Origin: Ardenticatenales bacterium
Lineage (GTDB): Bacteria; Chloroflexota; Anaerolineae; Epilineales; Epilineaceae
Direction of reading: 5' to 3'
NCBI GenBank assembly: GCA_020853525.1
Contig: JADYYS010000059.1
Coordinates: forward strand, 1-64,000
Length of the DNA: 64,000 nucleotides
Below, piece by piece: positions 1 to 10,870 of this stretch. Each line of letters begins with the position of its first letter. Within the stretch, counting starts at the first letter, position 1. A model generated the notes under the pieces. It did not search any database and had not been told where the DNA came from. It saw nothing but the letters and a program-made list of their open reading frames with translations. Position numbers and translations under genes: made by a program.

Positions 1-18
1 AGTCCGGGCGGGGGGGAG

Positions 19-50
19 CCGGGCCGGGGCGCCCATGCGCCCTGGCCCGG
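19..50. repeat. GC-rich imperfect hairpin
   Basis: Two 14-base arms (13 of 14 paired) flank a 4-base loop. There is no T-run on either side, so it is not a canonical intrinsic terminator. The rest of bases 1-191 shows no convincing gene; the track ORFs there are arginine/proline-rich shadow frames. Confidence 0.4.
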
Positions 51-191
51 ATCGCCATCGTCCGGAGACCGTTCTCCCTCCGACCCTACGTCACCTTCCG
101 GTTACACATCTTTCCCGACGCCCTCTGAGGATGCGCATCGTGGTCTTCGTCTACCCGCCGTCGAGCCGTTCCGTTTCGCTCGTGGGACCGT

Positions 192-431
192 TCACCCGGC
201 GTCCCGATCGGCCTGCGACGCCTTCGCCTGCCGCTGCACCGCCCGCTCGTACCCCTCGGCCAGCAGCGGCCGCACCGTCTCCTCGAACGTCGCCGCGCTT
301 GGGCAGAGCACGCAGGGCCACCCCTGCGGCGCATAGACCGGGTGCGGCATCAGCTGATCCAACGCCGTGAAATCGTGGCCGGTCTGGTCGAAGGTGTCGG
401 TAATGTACTGGGTGATCGAGTGTACGTCCAT
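192..431 (-). pseudogene. DUF6194 family remnant with an internal deletion
   Basis: The 79-residue reading frame starts MDVHSITQYITDTF and jumps directly to DFTALDQLMPHPVY...CVLCPSAATFEE. From memory of the DUF6194 family (full length about 150 residues), these are the N-terminal strand and the C-terminal third. The central FFFYDP / PFATIV / LDRPGVFRLN region, some 65-70 residues, is missing. The reading frame is kept across the join, so this looks like an in-frame deletion rather than a frameshift. The ATG at 431 was chosen because family similarity begins there and an AGGAG lies about 11 bases upstream; the longer track ORF adds only an arginine-rich shadow. It lies 46 bp downstream of the DUF805 gene on the same strand. 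Whether the short protein is made or folds is unknown. Confidence 0.6.
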
Positions 432-477
432 TGGCCGGACACTACTCCTATGTCGGAGACCCTTGCGTCCCGCTACG

Positions 478-849
478 TCACCCGAGCGGTTCACCGAACC
501 GGTTGCTGCCCCGCGTGCCTTCGGCAAACCCGTTGAAGTACAGCACGATCAGAACGCCGGCAAACGGAATCACTCCGGCGAGGATCCACCAGCCTGACTT
601 GTCGACATCGTGCCACCGCTTGACCGAGATGGCCAGACCCGTCCAAATCACCACGGCGGCGTAGCTGGCGAACAGCAGGAAGGCCACCATCCCCAGCGCC
701 GGCGTGTCCCCGCCGCGTACCGCCACCGCCATCCCGGCCCCGATTCCGGCGACCATGAGCCCCAGGATCGCCTCCACGACGACAAAGCTCCACCATTCCG
801 TCCGCCCAACACGTCCTTCGAGCGAGAAAAGCAGCCAACCCCAGTTCAT
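478..849 (-). CDS. DUF805 family small integral membrane protein
   Basis: The product has 123 residues, the usual length for DUF805 (YhaH/YhaI-like) inner-membrane proteins of unknown function. Visible family features are the N-terminal GR..R.EWW segment, three to four hydrophobic helices, and the conserved SVKRWHDVDKSGWW block followed by a last helix and the SNRFGEP tail. The start at 849 is preceded by a GGAGG ribosome binding site; the 210-residue track version only prepends a glycine-rich shadow of the divergent gene. It is divergent from the SBBP gene with 84 bp between the starts, so both promoters must lie there. Function cannot be deduced beyond the family. Confidence 0.85.
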   Translation of the reverse strand: MNWGWLLFSLEGRVGRTEWWSFVVVEAILGLMVAGIGAGMAVAVRGGDTPALGMVAFLLFASYAAVVIWTGLAISVKRWHDVDKSGWWILAGVIPFAGVLIVLYFNGFAEGTRGSNRFGEPLG

Positions 850-933
850 GGGTGCCTCCGTGTTCGTCAGGTCGACTGCAACGCGGCCGCATAATACACG
901 CGGATTCACCCACCACCGCCCCGGAGCTCGCCC

Positions 934-3207
934 ATGCCCGGCCACGCCCCCGCCCGCCTCACCGCCCTTGCCACCGCCCTTGCCCTCGCTGGCGCCCTCC
1001 CCGCCGTCGCCCGTCCCGCCCGCAGCCCGACCGCCCTCCGCAGCCAGACCGCCATCGCCTCGGCTGTCGCGCGTGCCCCCTCCACCCGCTTCGTCCCCAA
1101 TCTCGGCCAATGGCCATCCGCCGTCCTCTACCGCGCCGAAACGCCCCGCGGCGCGCTCATCGTCACGGACTCATCGACGCGCGTCATTCCCGGCAAGCGC
1201 ATCCCCGGCGTGTCGCACTTCCTGCGCGGCCCCGACCCGGCCGCCTGGGTCACGAACGTCCCGGCATTCGACAGCCTGATGGTCCACGACGAACGTACGG
1301 GGACGGACGTCGTGCTCGACGGTGATCCATCGGGCCCATTTGCGAGCCTGTTCGATATCCCAACCGGCGTCGTGATGGACGTCGCAATCGACGTCACGAC
1401 GAGTGTCGCGACGGACGCCGCAAGCCGCATCGCCCCCGACCTATCCCTCTCCCCCACCTTCGCCACCACCCCCACCCTCGCCTACAGCACCTACCTCGGC
1501 GGCCGCACGAGCGACCTCGCCCGCGGCATCGCGGTCGACGCCGACGGCAACGCGTACATCGTCGGGACGACGACATCGAACGACTTCCCGGCGTTCGGCG
1601 ACCGGCCCAGCGGCGGCGGCACCCCAGGCACGCCCGGCCCATTCCAAGGCGCCATCGGCAACAGCGGCAGCCTGCAGGACGCTTTCGTCACCAAGCTCGA
1701 CCCGACCGGCACACAGATCCTCTGGAGCACGTACCTCGGCGGCGTCCGCCAGGACGAGGCGTTCGATGTCGCCGTCGACGCCGCCGGGCGCGCCCACGTC
1801 ACCGGGTACACGACCTCGCCCGACTTCCCGACGGCCCGCCCCGTCCAGCCGTCCCTCCACCTTGCAGACGGGATCTGGTCGGGCGATGCGTTCTTCGCGC
1901 GCCTGTCCGCCGACGGCAGCGCGCTCGAGGTCGGCACGTTCTTCGGCGGCACGGGGCGCGATGTCGGCAAGGGGATCGCGCTCGGCCGCGACGGCGCGGC
2001 ATACATCGCCGGGTGGACGGGCTCGAACCTGCCGGCCGTAAACGCCGTCCACCCGCTGAACCGCGGCGTGCGGGACGCGTTCATCGCCAAGTACGCGCCC
2101 GAAGGCGATCGGCTGATCTTCACGACGCACCTCGGCGGTGCGGACGCCGACGAGGCGCGCGATATCGCCGTCGACGCCGCCGGCAACGCGACCATCGTCG
2201 GCAGCACGATCTCGCTCAACCTGCGGACGACCTCGCCCTTCCAGAGCACGCGCCACGGTGACAGCGACGCCTTCGTCGCCCGCCTGAACGCCGACCTGAC
2301 CGCCTTCGGCTACGCCACGTACCTGGGCGGCCGCGGCGCGGACCAGGCCGTCGCCGTCGCCGTGGATGCCGCCGGACAGGCGACCGTCCTCGGCCGCACG
2401 GACTCGCCCGACTTCCCGCGCGCCGATCCGCTCCAGCCGACGCGCGCCGGACCGACGGATCTCTTCGTCACCCGTTTCACCGCGGACGGCAGCGCGCTGA
2501 CGTACAGCACGTACCTCGGCGGCAATGGCGACGAGGGCGGCTGCGTCCAGGACGAGAACTTTCGCGACCTCGCGACGCCCACGCCGGACGGCCGCGGCAT
2601 CCGTTACCTCGAGGGCAGCAAGTTCACGGACGGCCCGTCCGCCGCCCTCGCCCTCGACGCCGAAGGCCGCGCGATCGTCGTCAGCTGCACCAGCTCGGGC
2701 AACGTGCCGACCCTCCGCCCTCTCCAGGACCGCCGCCGCGGCGCCTTCGACCTCCTCGTGGTTGTCCTCCGCCCCGACGGCGGCGCCCTCGACTTCGCCA
2801 CCTACCTCGGCGGCCGCGGCATGAACGTCGCCCGCGCCGCCGCGCTGGGGCCGGACGGCGGCATCCACGTGGTTGGCCAGACAGATGCCAGCGACTTCCC
2901 GCTCGCACCCGCCGCCGGCGCGCTGGACGACGCCCGCGCCGGCACGGACGATGCGTTCGCGCTGAAGATCGGCGCCGTGCCCGACCTCGTCGTCCCGACC
3001 GCCGTCCTGCCGACCCCCACCGCGACGCCGCCCGCGCCGCCGACAGCGACGTCCGCGCCCCCATCCGCGACACCCGCGCCGACCGACCCGCCGTCGCCGA
3101 CCGTCGCGACGCCGACGCCCAGCCCGATCGCGACGATCGAGGCGACGCCGACGACGACGGGAGGCGGCGGGCGGCTGTGGCTGCCGCTGGCGGAGCGATC
3201 CCCGTGA
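934..3207 (+). CDS. secreted seven-bladed SBBP-repeat propeller protein
   Basis: This 757-residue exported protein has a signal peptide (about residues 1-26, Ala/Leu-rich, ending AVA). An N-terminal domain follows (about 50-170) that begins with the NLGQWPSAVLY signature seen in SBBP-associated DUF7948 domains. Then come exactly seven SBBP units, each with a (T/S)(Y/F/H)LGG strand and a D..G.A...G turn. That is the number for one closed propeller. The sixth unit has an insertion of about 35 residues containing a lone Cys. A Pro/Thr linker (about 690-740) leads to the C-terminal tail RLWLPLAERSP. Tails of this LPL type recur on secreted Chloroflexota proteins; their role in anchoring is unproven. 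A GGAG precedes the ATG by 7 bases. Ligand and function are unknown. Confidence 0.85.
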   Translation: MPGHAPARLTALATALALAGALPAVARPARSPTALRSQTAIASAVARAPSTRFVPNLGQWPSAVLYRAETPRGALIVTDSSTRVIPGKRIPGVSHFLRGPDPAAWVTNVPAFDSLMVHDERTGTDVVLDGDPSGPFASLFDIPTGVVMDVAIDVTTSVATDAASRIAPDLSLSPTFATTPTLAYSTYLGGRTSDLARGIAVDADGNAYIVGTTTSNDFPAFGDRPSGGGTPGTPGPFQGAIGNSGSLQDAFVTKLDPTGTQILWSTYLGGVRQDEAFDVAVDAAGRAHVTGYTTSPDFPTARPVQPSLHLADGIWSGDAFFARLSADGSALEVGTFFGGTGRDVGKGIALGRDGAAYIAGWTGSNLPAVNAVHPLNRGVRDAFIAKYAPEGDRLIFTTHLGGADADEARDIAVDAAGNATIVGSTISLNLRTTSPFQSTRHGDSDAFVARLNADLTAFGYATYLGGRGADQAVAVAVDAAGQATVLGRTDSPDFPRADPLQPTRAGPTDLFVTRFTADGSALTYSTYLGGNGDEGGCVQDENFRDLATPTPDGRGIRYLEGSKFTDGPSAALALDAEGRAIVVSCTSSGNVPTLRPLQDRRRGAFDLLVVVLRPDGGALDFATYLGGRGMNVARAAALGPDGGIHVVGQTDASDFPLAPAAGALDDARAGTDDAFALKIGAVPDLVVPTAVLPTPTATPPAPPTATSAPPSATPAPTDPPSPTVATPTPSPIATIEATPTTTGGGGRLWLPLAERSP

Positions 3208-3321
3208 TCGCGCCCTTCGCGGCCGCGCCGGACGGTTTGTCCGCCGCCAGGGCCGTACGATCGATGAGCAGCGGACGATGAGCAGCGGAGAGAGGACCGT
3301 TTCCCGAACCGGAGGACCACG

Positions 3322-3741
3322 ATGTCAAGCGAGCAGAAGGCGATGTCCGCGGCCGTCCTGAACGATGTGTACGCGGCCGGCAACATGGACCGGATCCCGG
3401 CGTTGTTCCATGAGCGCTACGTCCAGAAGCCGTACGGCTTCTCCGGCCACGACGGCGTGCGTCGCCACGCCGCGGCGTGGCGGACGGCGTTCCCCGACTT
3501 GGCGCTCGAGCTCGTCGACCAGATCGAGGAAGGAGACGGCGTCGTGAACCTCGTCTTCCTGACCGGCACGCACGACGGGCTGCTCCACGACCACGTCGCG
3601 CCGACGGGCCGGTCCGTCGCCGTGATGGCGATCGTCCTCTACCGCTTCGAGCACGGGCGGATCGTCGAGGGCGTCGTCCTGCTCGACGAGCTCGCGCTCT
3701 ACCAGCAGCTTGGCGTCGTCGGGACGCCGGTGTGGGGCTGA
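3322..3741 (+). CDS. SnoaL-like / ester cyclase family protein
   Basis: The 139 residues form a compact NTF2-like alpha+beta cone. An N-terminal helix (NDVYAAGNMDRIPALFHERYV) precedes a GHDGVRRHAAAWRTAFPDL segment and strands with H...H residues, ending in a LDELALYQQLG helix typical of the SnoaL polyketide-cyclase-like group. Members bind small hydrophobic ligands, and many genomic members have no known substrate. A GGAGG lies 7 bases before the ATG. There is no neighbouring biosynthetic cluster, so polyketide cyclisation should not be assumed. A 13-base direct repeat (GATGAGCAGCGGA) sits just upstream at about 3262-3288. Confidence 0.75.
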   Translation: MSSEQKAMSAAVLNDVYAAGNMDRIPALFHERYVQKPYGFSGHDGVRRHAAAWRTAFPDLALELVDQIEEGDGVVNLVFLTGTHDGLLHDHVAPTGRSVAVMAIVLYRFEHGRIVEGVVLLDELALYQQLGVVGTPVWG

Positions 3742-3956
3742 GGCGGAAGCAGGTCACCTAGTTTCCAGGTCACCGAATGTGAACGGCAGCCTCCGGTGAA
3801 TTGGATCACGGCGACATTCCAGTCGGACGGTTCGCGCCGATGGGCGCCATCCAGTTGCCTCGCCACCCGGTTCGCACTACGCTCCCGCCTCGCGTCACCC
3901 GTCGCACGCCGTCGTGGCGCGCACGTCATCCGACACGACCTACGGAGGCAACGCAC

Positions 3957-4196
3957 ATGTGGTGGATCATCGCCGGCCCGATCGGCGGCTTTCTGGCCGG
4001 CTGGTTCCTCAAAGGCGACAAGAAGTTCGACCTCGTCGACGTCGTCATCGGCCTCCTCGGCGGCTTCTTCTGCGGCTGGCTCTTCACATGGGCCGTCGGC
4101 ACCGGCCTGTTCGGCCAGGTGATCAGCGCGTTCCTCGGCTCCATCGTCCTCGTGTGGCTGTACGAGAAGTTCTCGGGCAAGCGGATCAACATGTAA
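3957..4196 (+). CDS. GlsB/YeaQ/YmgE family small membrane protein
   Basis: The 79-residue product has three hydrophobic segments, with a glycine-rich first helix (IAGPIGGFLAGWFLKG) and a final VWLYEKFSGK tail. This matches the transglycosylase-associated / GlsB-type stress-membrane-protein family. The ATG at 3957 is preceded by a GGAGG with 8-base spacing; the 131-residue track ORF adds an unrelated basic leader. Members are often stress induced, but the biochemical function is unknown. The gene is followed by a strong shared terminator and converges on the giant DUF11 gene. Confidence 0.8.
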   Translation: MWWIIAGPIGGFLAGWFLKGDKKFDLVDVVIGLLGGFFCGWLFTWAVGTGLFGQVISAFLGSIVLVWLYEKFSGKRINM

Positions 4197-4231
4197 AGGT
4201 CGTCCGGCCGCAACGGGCGTCGGTACGCGAA

Positions 4232-4261
4232 ACGGGCCGGTCCCTTTGGGGACCGGCCCGT
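4232..4261. terminator. bidirectional hairpin terminator between convergent genes
   Basis: A perfect 13-bp stem (ACGGGCCGGTCCC and its complement) closes a 4-base TTTG loop. It lies 35 bp after the small membrane-protein gene and 20 bp after the stop of the giant minus-strand gene. The stem is strong but the flanking T-runs are weak on both sides. Confidence 0.7.
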
Positions 4262-4280
4262 GATTGTGTGACCTCTTCGC

Positions 4281-7200
4281 CTACGGACCGCAGTTCGGCG
4301 GCGCTTCGAGCAGGAAGTGGTCGAAGAGCGGGAAGCTCTGGTAGGCCTTGCTCTCGTCGCCCGGGATGTCCGGGTCGCCGAGCACGGCACCGATCCGTTC
4401 GATCCCGACGGCGCCGAGGCCCACAAGGTTGCGGACGAAGCGGCCCTGCGCGTCGAAGACGTCGTGCTCCCAGAACGTGGCGCTGACGACGATGCTGCCG
4501 AGGAAGCTCGGCCGGACCCAGCCCCAGCTGTCGATGTTGATGTACTCGACCTGCTTCTCGCCCAGCTTCTCGCAGACGAAGTCGATCAGCCCGTTCTGGT
4601 CGTACAGGAAGATCGCGAAGTCCGTGAAGCCCGGCTTGGGAACGAGGTTGGCGATGCCGATCTCGGTGCTCACGCCGCGGTTGCGCTTGGCGACCATCGG
4701 CAGGGCGAAGACCGCCGAGCCGCTCGCCACGCCGCCCTTGCCGTTGCCGAGCTGCCAGTCGTAGATCGTCTCGGTAGCCGCGTTGTAGGCCACCGCTTCG
4801 CGCCGCTCGCTGCGAGCCGGATCGCTGAAGCGCTCGAGGATGACGACGCTTTGGATGCGCGGCGGATCCACGATGTGGGCGCCCGGTGTCCACCACTCCT
4901 GGCTCTCGGCGCGGGCCGTGCCCGTCCAGTTTCCCGGCAGGCCGGCGATGACCGGCAGGAAGTACGACTGGCTGCCGCGCGGGCAGATCCAGTCCACCAA
5001 CGTCTGCTTGATCCCGCCGCCGAAGTCCAGGAAGTAGACCTTCACCTTGGCCGCCACCGTGGCGGAGAGGTTCTGGACCTGGATCGCCGTGTCCCAGCCC
5101 ATGTACTCGTTGTAGATGAGCGGCGCGTAGTTCACCTGGTCGCCCAGCGTGAACTCGAGCGCGTCGATGTCGGCCGGGATCCCGACGTAGCTCGTGAAGT
5201 GGTTCGGTCCCATCGTGTCAACGACGACGCCGAGCGGCTGGCTGGCACGGATCCAGGCGCTGCCGATCCAACCGGCCCCGACGACGGTGGCCGGGTCGAA
5301 ATCGACAGTCTCGCCGCGCGACAGCTGGATCACGTCGCCGAGGATCGGGCGCAGGCAGTTGTCCTGGTCCTTGAACCAGATCTCGAGGCTGGTGCAGAGC
5401 TCGCCCGAGTTCTGGATGTGGAGGATGGTGTTCAGCCCGGCGTTGCCGGAAACGATGTAGGGCGCATAGCTCGTGAAGCCGCCGGAGACCGGATCGTACG
5501 CGCCCTCGAGGTCGCTCGACACGCCCTCGTACGCCGCGTGGTTCGTGCGGTTCGGGTCGACCGGATCCGGGCAGCCGCGGTTCACGACCACCGCCAGCGG
5601 CTCGCCGGCGAACTTGCTGAAGTCGTAGCCGTCGTACGTGCCGCGCTTGCGGTAGGCGATGTCGAAGATGAGCCAGTTCAGGTCGCTGCCGACGACGGAC
5701 TCGTAGATCCGCTCGCACACCAGGCGCCCGAAGGCCACCGGCTGACCCGGCTGCTCCTCGACGATCGCGGCCGAGAGCGAGTAGACGACGGCGCTGTTCG
5801 CACCCGGCGGGATCTGGCTGTTCGCGAAGCTCCAGGCGCTGCCGGGACGGAGCAGACCGCTGCACTCCACCTTCAGCGGCCCGGCCGCCTGCGGCGGGCA
5901 GAAGCCGGCCTCGCCCCAGACGACGAGGACCGGGATCGTATCCCTGTCGCCGACGTTCTGGACCTGGATCCAGGTCTCGCACGTCTCGCCGCCGAGGATC
6001 GGCAGCTGCAGCCTGAAGTCGACGCCGACGCACGGCACCTCGATCCGCACGCTGTCCGTGTCCGTGACGATCGGCAGGCACGACAGGTCCGTCCGGCCCG
6101 AGTTCACCGGGTTCGCGCTGACCTCGACGACGTCGACGGCGTTGCCGCACTCACGCGTCAGGTGCGGCACCGTGACCTGCCGGCGCACGGTCTCGCCGGG
6201 CGCGACGGGCACCTTCGGATCGACGCCGAAGCGGATCGTGTCCGTGAAGATGATGGTCGGCATCGTCGAGCGCGAGCGGAGCGTGTCGGTGATGCGGATG
6301 TCGTCCAAGTACGTCGTGCCGGTGTTCGTGATCTCGAAGCAGAACGTCACCGGCTGACCGGCCTCGTTGATCACCGGCAGGTCGGCGCCCGGGCAGATCC
6401 CGTCGAACGACACCGTCTTGTCGATCTCGATGGACGGGCAGGCGACGGTCGTCGACTCGACGGCCCGGTTGTTCGCGCCGTTCCGGTCGATCGTCGGGGT
6501 GCGCGGCGCCGTGGGCGGCGTGCCGTTCGGTCCCTGCGCCGGGCCGGTGTTCACCAGCGGCCAGACGGCGTCGTTGCGCCGCGTTTCGATGCCCACGGTG
6601 TTTGCGAAGACCGAGCCGCACTTGGCGGCCTGACGGACCATCGCCATGAGCTGGATCGTGACGCTCTCGCGCGTGTTCAACCGGCCGAGCTGCGGCACGC
6701 CGGCGTTGTTCACGCCGTTGCCGACGCGGATCGTGATCCGCCCGTCGTCCCGCACCTCGACGATCTCACCGGCGGACACCGTGACGTCCACCTGCGCCGG
6801 ATCGACCGCCAGGGCGTCGATCGGCAGCTGGTCGACGACGAACACCTCGGCCGCGTCCGACGGGCCGTTGTTGGTGGCGACGATCTGGTACGTGACCATC
6901 CCGCCCGGCGTCACCGGATCGCACGTCAGGAAGTCGCCGAAGATGTCCGTCTTCGTGATCGCCAGATCCGCCTCGGCGATGATCCGGGTCCGTTCGGTGT
7001 CGCGGTTGTTCTGCCGCCGGAAGTCGGTCGTGGATGTCGTCAGGAAGGCCGTGTTGCGGGCGATCACACCCGCCTCGCTGTTCAGCGGCCCGGCGGACTG
7101 GACGTTGGCCGCGTCCAGGACGTAGCCGGCATCGACGATCGTGACGAGGTCGAAGCCGTAGCCGACACCCGGCGTCAGCGTGCCGACACCGCCGCTGAAG

Positions 7201-10200
7201 ATCGTCTCGTTGTGCGCCTTGAGCTGCACGAGCGTGACGACGTTCGTGACGGCGTTGTACGCGCACACCGCCACGTCGTCCGGGTCGAGCGGCTCGCAGC
7301 GCAGGAAGCGCTCGCCCGTCAGGCCCGGCTGCTTGAAGTCCAGCGTATCGGTCAGGACGACGCTAACGGCCGTCGATGGTCCGGCGTTGCCGAACGTGAT
7401 CCGGTAGCGGTGCTCGTTGCCGGCGATCGCCAGGTCGGGCTCGATGCTGCGGTCCAGGCGCGGCTCGGCCGGCACGTCGACCTTCTGCAGGAAGCCGTTC
7501 GCGTCGCCGAACGGCCCGCCGTCGCCCGGCCCGCCGATGTCGGCGACCGCGTTGACGGTGGTGTTGTTGCACGCCTGGTTGTTCGTCGCAAGCGGATCGC
7601 CCGTGAGCGTGAGTGTCGGCGGCGGCGGTGGGAGCGGCCCAGGGGCGGCCGGCGGCGAGGCCGGCGCGAAGAGCGCATCGACGCAGTTCTGGAGGACCGT
7701 GTTGTTCGCCACGGCGCGGTCGACGAGGACGAACAGGCTGAACGTCCGCCGCTCCCCGGGCAGCATGTCGCCGACGGTGCAGTAGAGCGTGCCGCCGTTC
7801 ACCTCGTCGGGCCGGCAGTCCACGCCTGCGTCCGTGTGGAGGTACGTCACGCCCGCCGGCAGGATATCGCGCAGCGTGACGTTGCGCGACAGGCTCGGAC
7901 CGGCGTTCTGTACGGACAGCTCGTAGCGCAGGATGAGGCCGGCGGTCACGCGGTTCGCCTGGTCGGCGATCGTGAAGCGCGCGTTCGGCACGTCGTAGCC
8001 CGTGACGTTCTGTCCGGTCGCCGTCTTGCTCGTCGAGAGGTCGGCCGACGAGAGGACCGCCGTCTGGACGTGGGCGTGGTTGTTGGCGGTCGTCGGGTCG
8101 AAGACGTCGGAACGGACTTCGACGTCGTTCTCGAGAATGGAGCCGGGCGCGACGGACGGGTCGACGAGGACGTCGAAGACGATCGTCGCACCGCGCCGCA
8201 GCGCGGAGTCCACGCCCAGGAGCGTGCCGATGCCGCACGTGAGCTGGTCGACCGGGCTGCCGGACGTGCCGGTCTGGCAGGCAGTCGCCGGCAGCTGCGG
8301 CAGGTTGTCGACGTTCACGCGTACGGTGTTCGGCAGAACGGTGACGCCGGCGGGCAGGCGGTCGGTGACGATGACGTTCTCGGCGTCGGACGGGCCGCCG
8401 TTCTGGACGCGGACGGTGTAGCGAATCCGGCGCCCCGCGGTGACCTGCGTGGCCGAGCCGCTGTAGAACGGCGCCTCGGGCAGGACGGGCAGGGGCGCCT
8501 GGGTGTTCAGGATGCGGCCGGCTTGGCCGTTCGCCTGCACCTCACCGAGCGCCGTCTTCGTCACCGACAGGTTGGCGACGTCGGTGATCTCGTGCAACAC
8601 CTCGGCGTGGTTGGTGGCCGGATCGATCTCGTTGGACGTCGAGACGACGTCGGCGACGTTGCGGATGTCCTGCGCCTGCCGGAAACGGACGCGCATCGTC
8701 ACGATCCAGCGGCCGGTGTTCGGCGGGCCGTCGGCCAGCAGGACGCCGAGCTGCGGGATGCCGAACGCGGGCGTGAGAACCTGCGTGAGCGTGCAGTCCA
8801 CCTGCAGGCGCTGGCCGATGAGCGGGATGCCGCTGGGCTCGAGGACGCCGAACGGCGGCACGGGCGGCAGGGCCGGGGGCCACGGCGTGCCGGCGAGCAC
8901 GTTCGTCTCGGTCGCTCCGGCTGCGGTCAGGCTGCGGCACGTCGCCGGGCGATCGGAGGTGATGTCGATCAGATCGAACTGCTCAGCGGCCTGCAGCACG
9001 TCCTTCAGCGCCACGCCCTCGCCGAAGCTCGGGCCGTGGTTGTCCACGATGACCGTGTACGTGAGGATCTGGCCGGCGCGCACGCGGCCCTCGTTCGTGC
9101 CGAACTTCGAGATCGTGAGGTCGACGAACGACTCCACGTAGTTCTTGGCGAAGGCGGTGTTGTTGGCCGTCACCGGATCGCCGAGTGAGGTCACGCTCGT
9201 CACGGAGACGTTGTTCGTGATCGTCGTGCCGGACGGGATGTTCGGCCGCACGAGCGCCCAGATGTCGAAGCTGCGCGTCTGGCCGCTGGGCAGCAGGCCG
9301 ATGGCGCACGACAGGACCTGCGGCACGGCCGGGGCGTTCGTGATGACGCACATCGGCTGGAGGGTGTCGATCTCGTAGATCACTTCCGGCGGCAGCGTGT
9401 CCGTGACGACGACGTTCTGTGCGTCGGATGGACCGTTGTTCGTCACGAACACGGTGTACTTCACCTGGCGGCCGGCGGCGATCTTCACCGGGTCGACGAC
9501 CTTCGTGACGGCGACATCCGCCTGGGTCTGGACCGGCACGGACACGAGCGAGCTGTTGTTGGCCGGGTTGCAGTCGGGCGTCACGTCGCTGGCCACGGTG
9601 GCGGTGTTCGCCAGCGGACCGGCGGGAATGCTCGGCAACACGACGGTGTTGATGAACACGCGCCGTCCACCGACGGGCGGCTCGCCGACCGGCACCTCGA
9701 AGAGCGAGCAGATCACCTCGTGCGCGCCTTCTGCGTACGTGCACAGTTCGCGGCCGCTCTGGTTCTCGATGCGCGCGCTGACGAATCGCAGCGAGCTGGG
9801 CAGCCGGTCGCGAACGATGACGGACCGCGCGTTGGACGGCCCGGCGTTGGCGATGACGAGCTCGTAGCTGAGCTCGCGGCCGGCGATGACCGGGCTCGGC
9901 GTCGCGAGCTTGACGATCGAGAGGTCGGCGACCTCGGTCACGGCCGTGATCTGCGTGACGAAGTTGTCGTCCTGGAACGGGTCGATGTTGTCCGAGGCCG
10001 TCCAGGCGCTGTTGGCGATCACGTTCGTGCCCGACAGCCCGACGTAGCCGGCATCCACGCGCGCCACGATCGTCACCGTGCCGGACGTGCCGGCGGCGAG
10101 GGACGCGAAGACGCAGCGTGCCGGGTCGGCCGGGTTGCCCGGCGTTCCGGCATGACAGCCGGCGGCCGAACCGCCCGGGCCGACGCCGGCGATCGAGACG

Positions 10201-10870
10201 ATCTCGAGGCCGGCCGGGACGGCATCGGAGACGACGACGTTGGGGGCCGTGCTGCCGCCCGGCTCCCCGAAGGCCGGATTCTGGTTCGTGACGACGATCG
10301 TCCACGTCAGACGCTCGCCGGCGGTGACGGCGTTCGGCACGCTCGTGGTCGTTGCGCACACCGTCGGGCTGCGCACGTCACCGACCTCGCTCTTCGTGAG
10401 GCGCAAGTCCGAGGTGTCGAGCACGGAGATGCTGTCGACGGCGGCGTTGTTGCCGAGGCGCGGATCCGGTGTGCCGATGCGGCCGGTCACGCCGTCGCGG
10501 CTGTAGACGCGCGCCTCGTTGTTGATGTCCTGCGTCTGCGTGGCGCGCGCCGTCACCTGCACGCTCCAGCGGCCGGTACCGAAGCCGCTGCCCACCGGTT
10601 CGAGCGGGTCGACGAGCGTGCAGCGCAGGATCTGGCCCGAGAGCGGCGGCGGCGCCGGCACGACGGTGCACGCGTCGTTCCGGCCCGGATCGAGCAGCGT
10701 GCCGACGAGCGTGAACGCGCCCGACGAGAGGAGGGTGTCGTCGATCGCCAGGTCGCGAGCATGCGACGGACCGAGGTTCTCGACGAGCAGGGTGTACGTG
10801 AAGATCTCGCCGGCGCGCACGCCGTCGTCCGGCTTGCTGACCTTCCAGATCCGGGCGTCCGCCAGGTCGA
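4281..10870 (-). repeat. downstream copy of a diverged tandem duplication
   Basis: This is the 3-prime part of the 4690-residue gene. The last ten DUF11 domains and the C-terminal module match, domain by domain and in the same order, the 18405-25500 part of the neighbouring gene. The marker segments KVSKPDD..RAGEIF, RL.SGRE/RENCTY, DLLDITSD.-type joins and PRLD....EPDLA.AG..HRYRI occur in both. Confidence 0.8.

Noticed and set aside
4317-9188. 1623-codon plus-strand ORF opposite the giant gene
   Set aside because: It is the antisense shadow of a high-GC gene with periodic repeats. It is rich in Arg/Asp/Val/Gly without motifs or a ribosome site, and all domain evidence is on the other strand.
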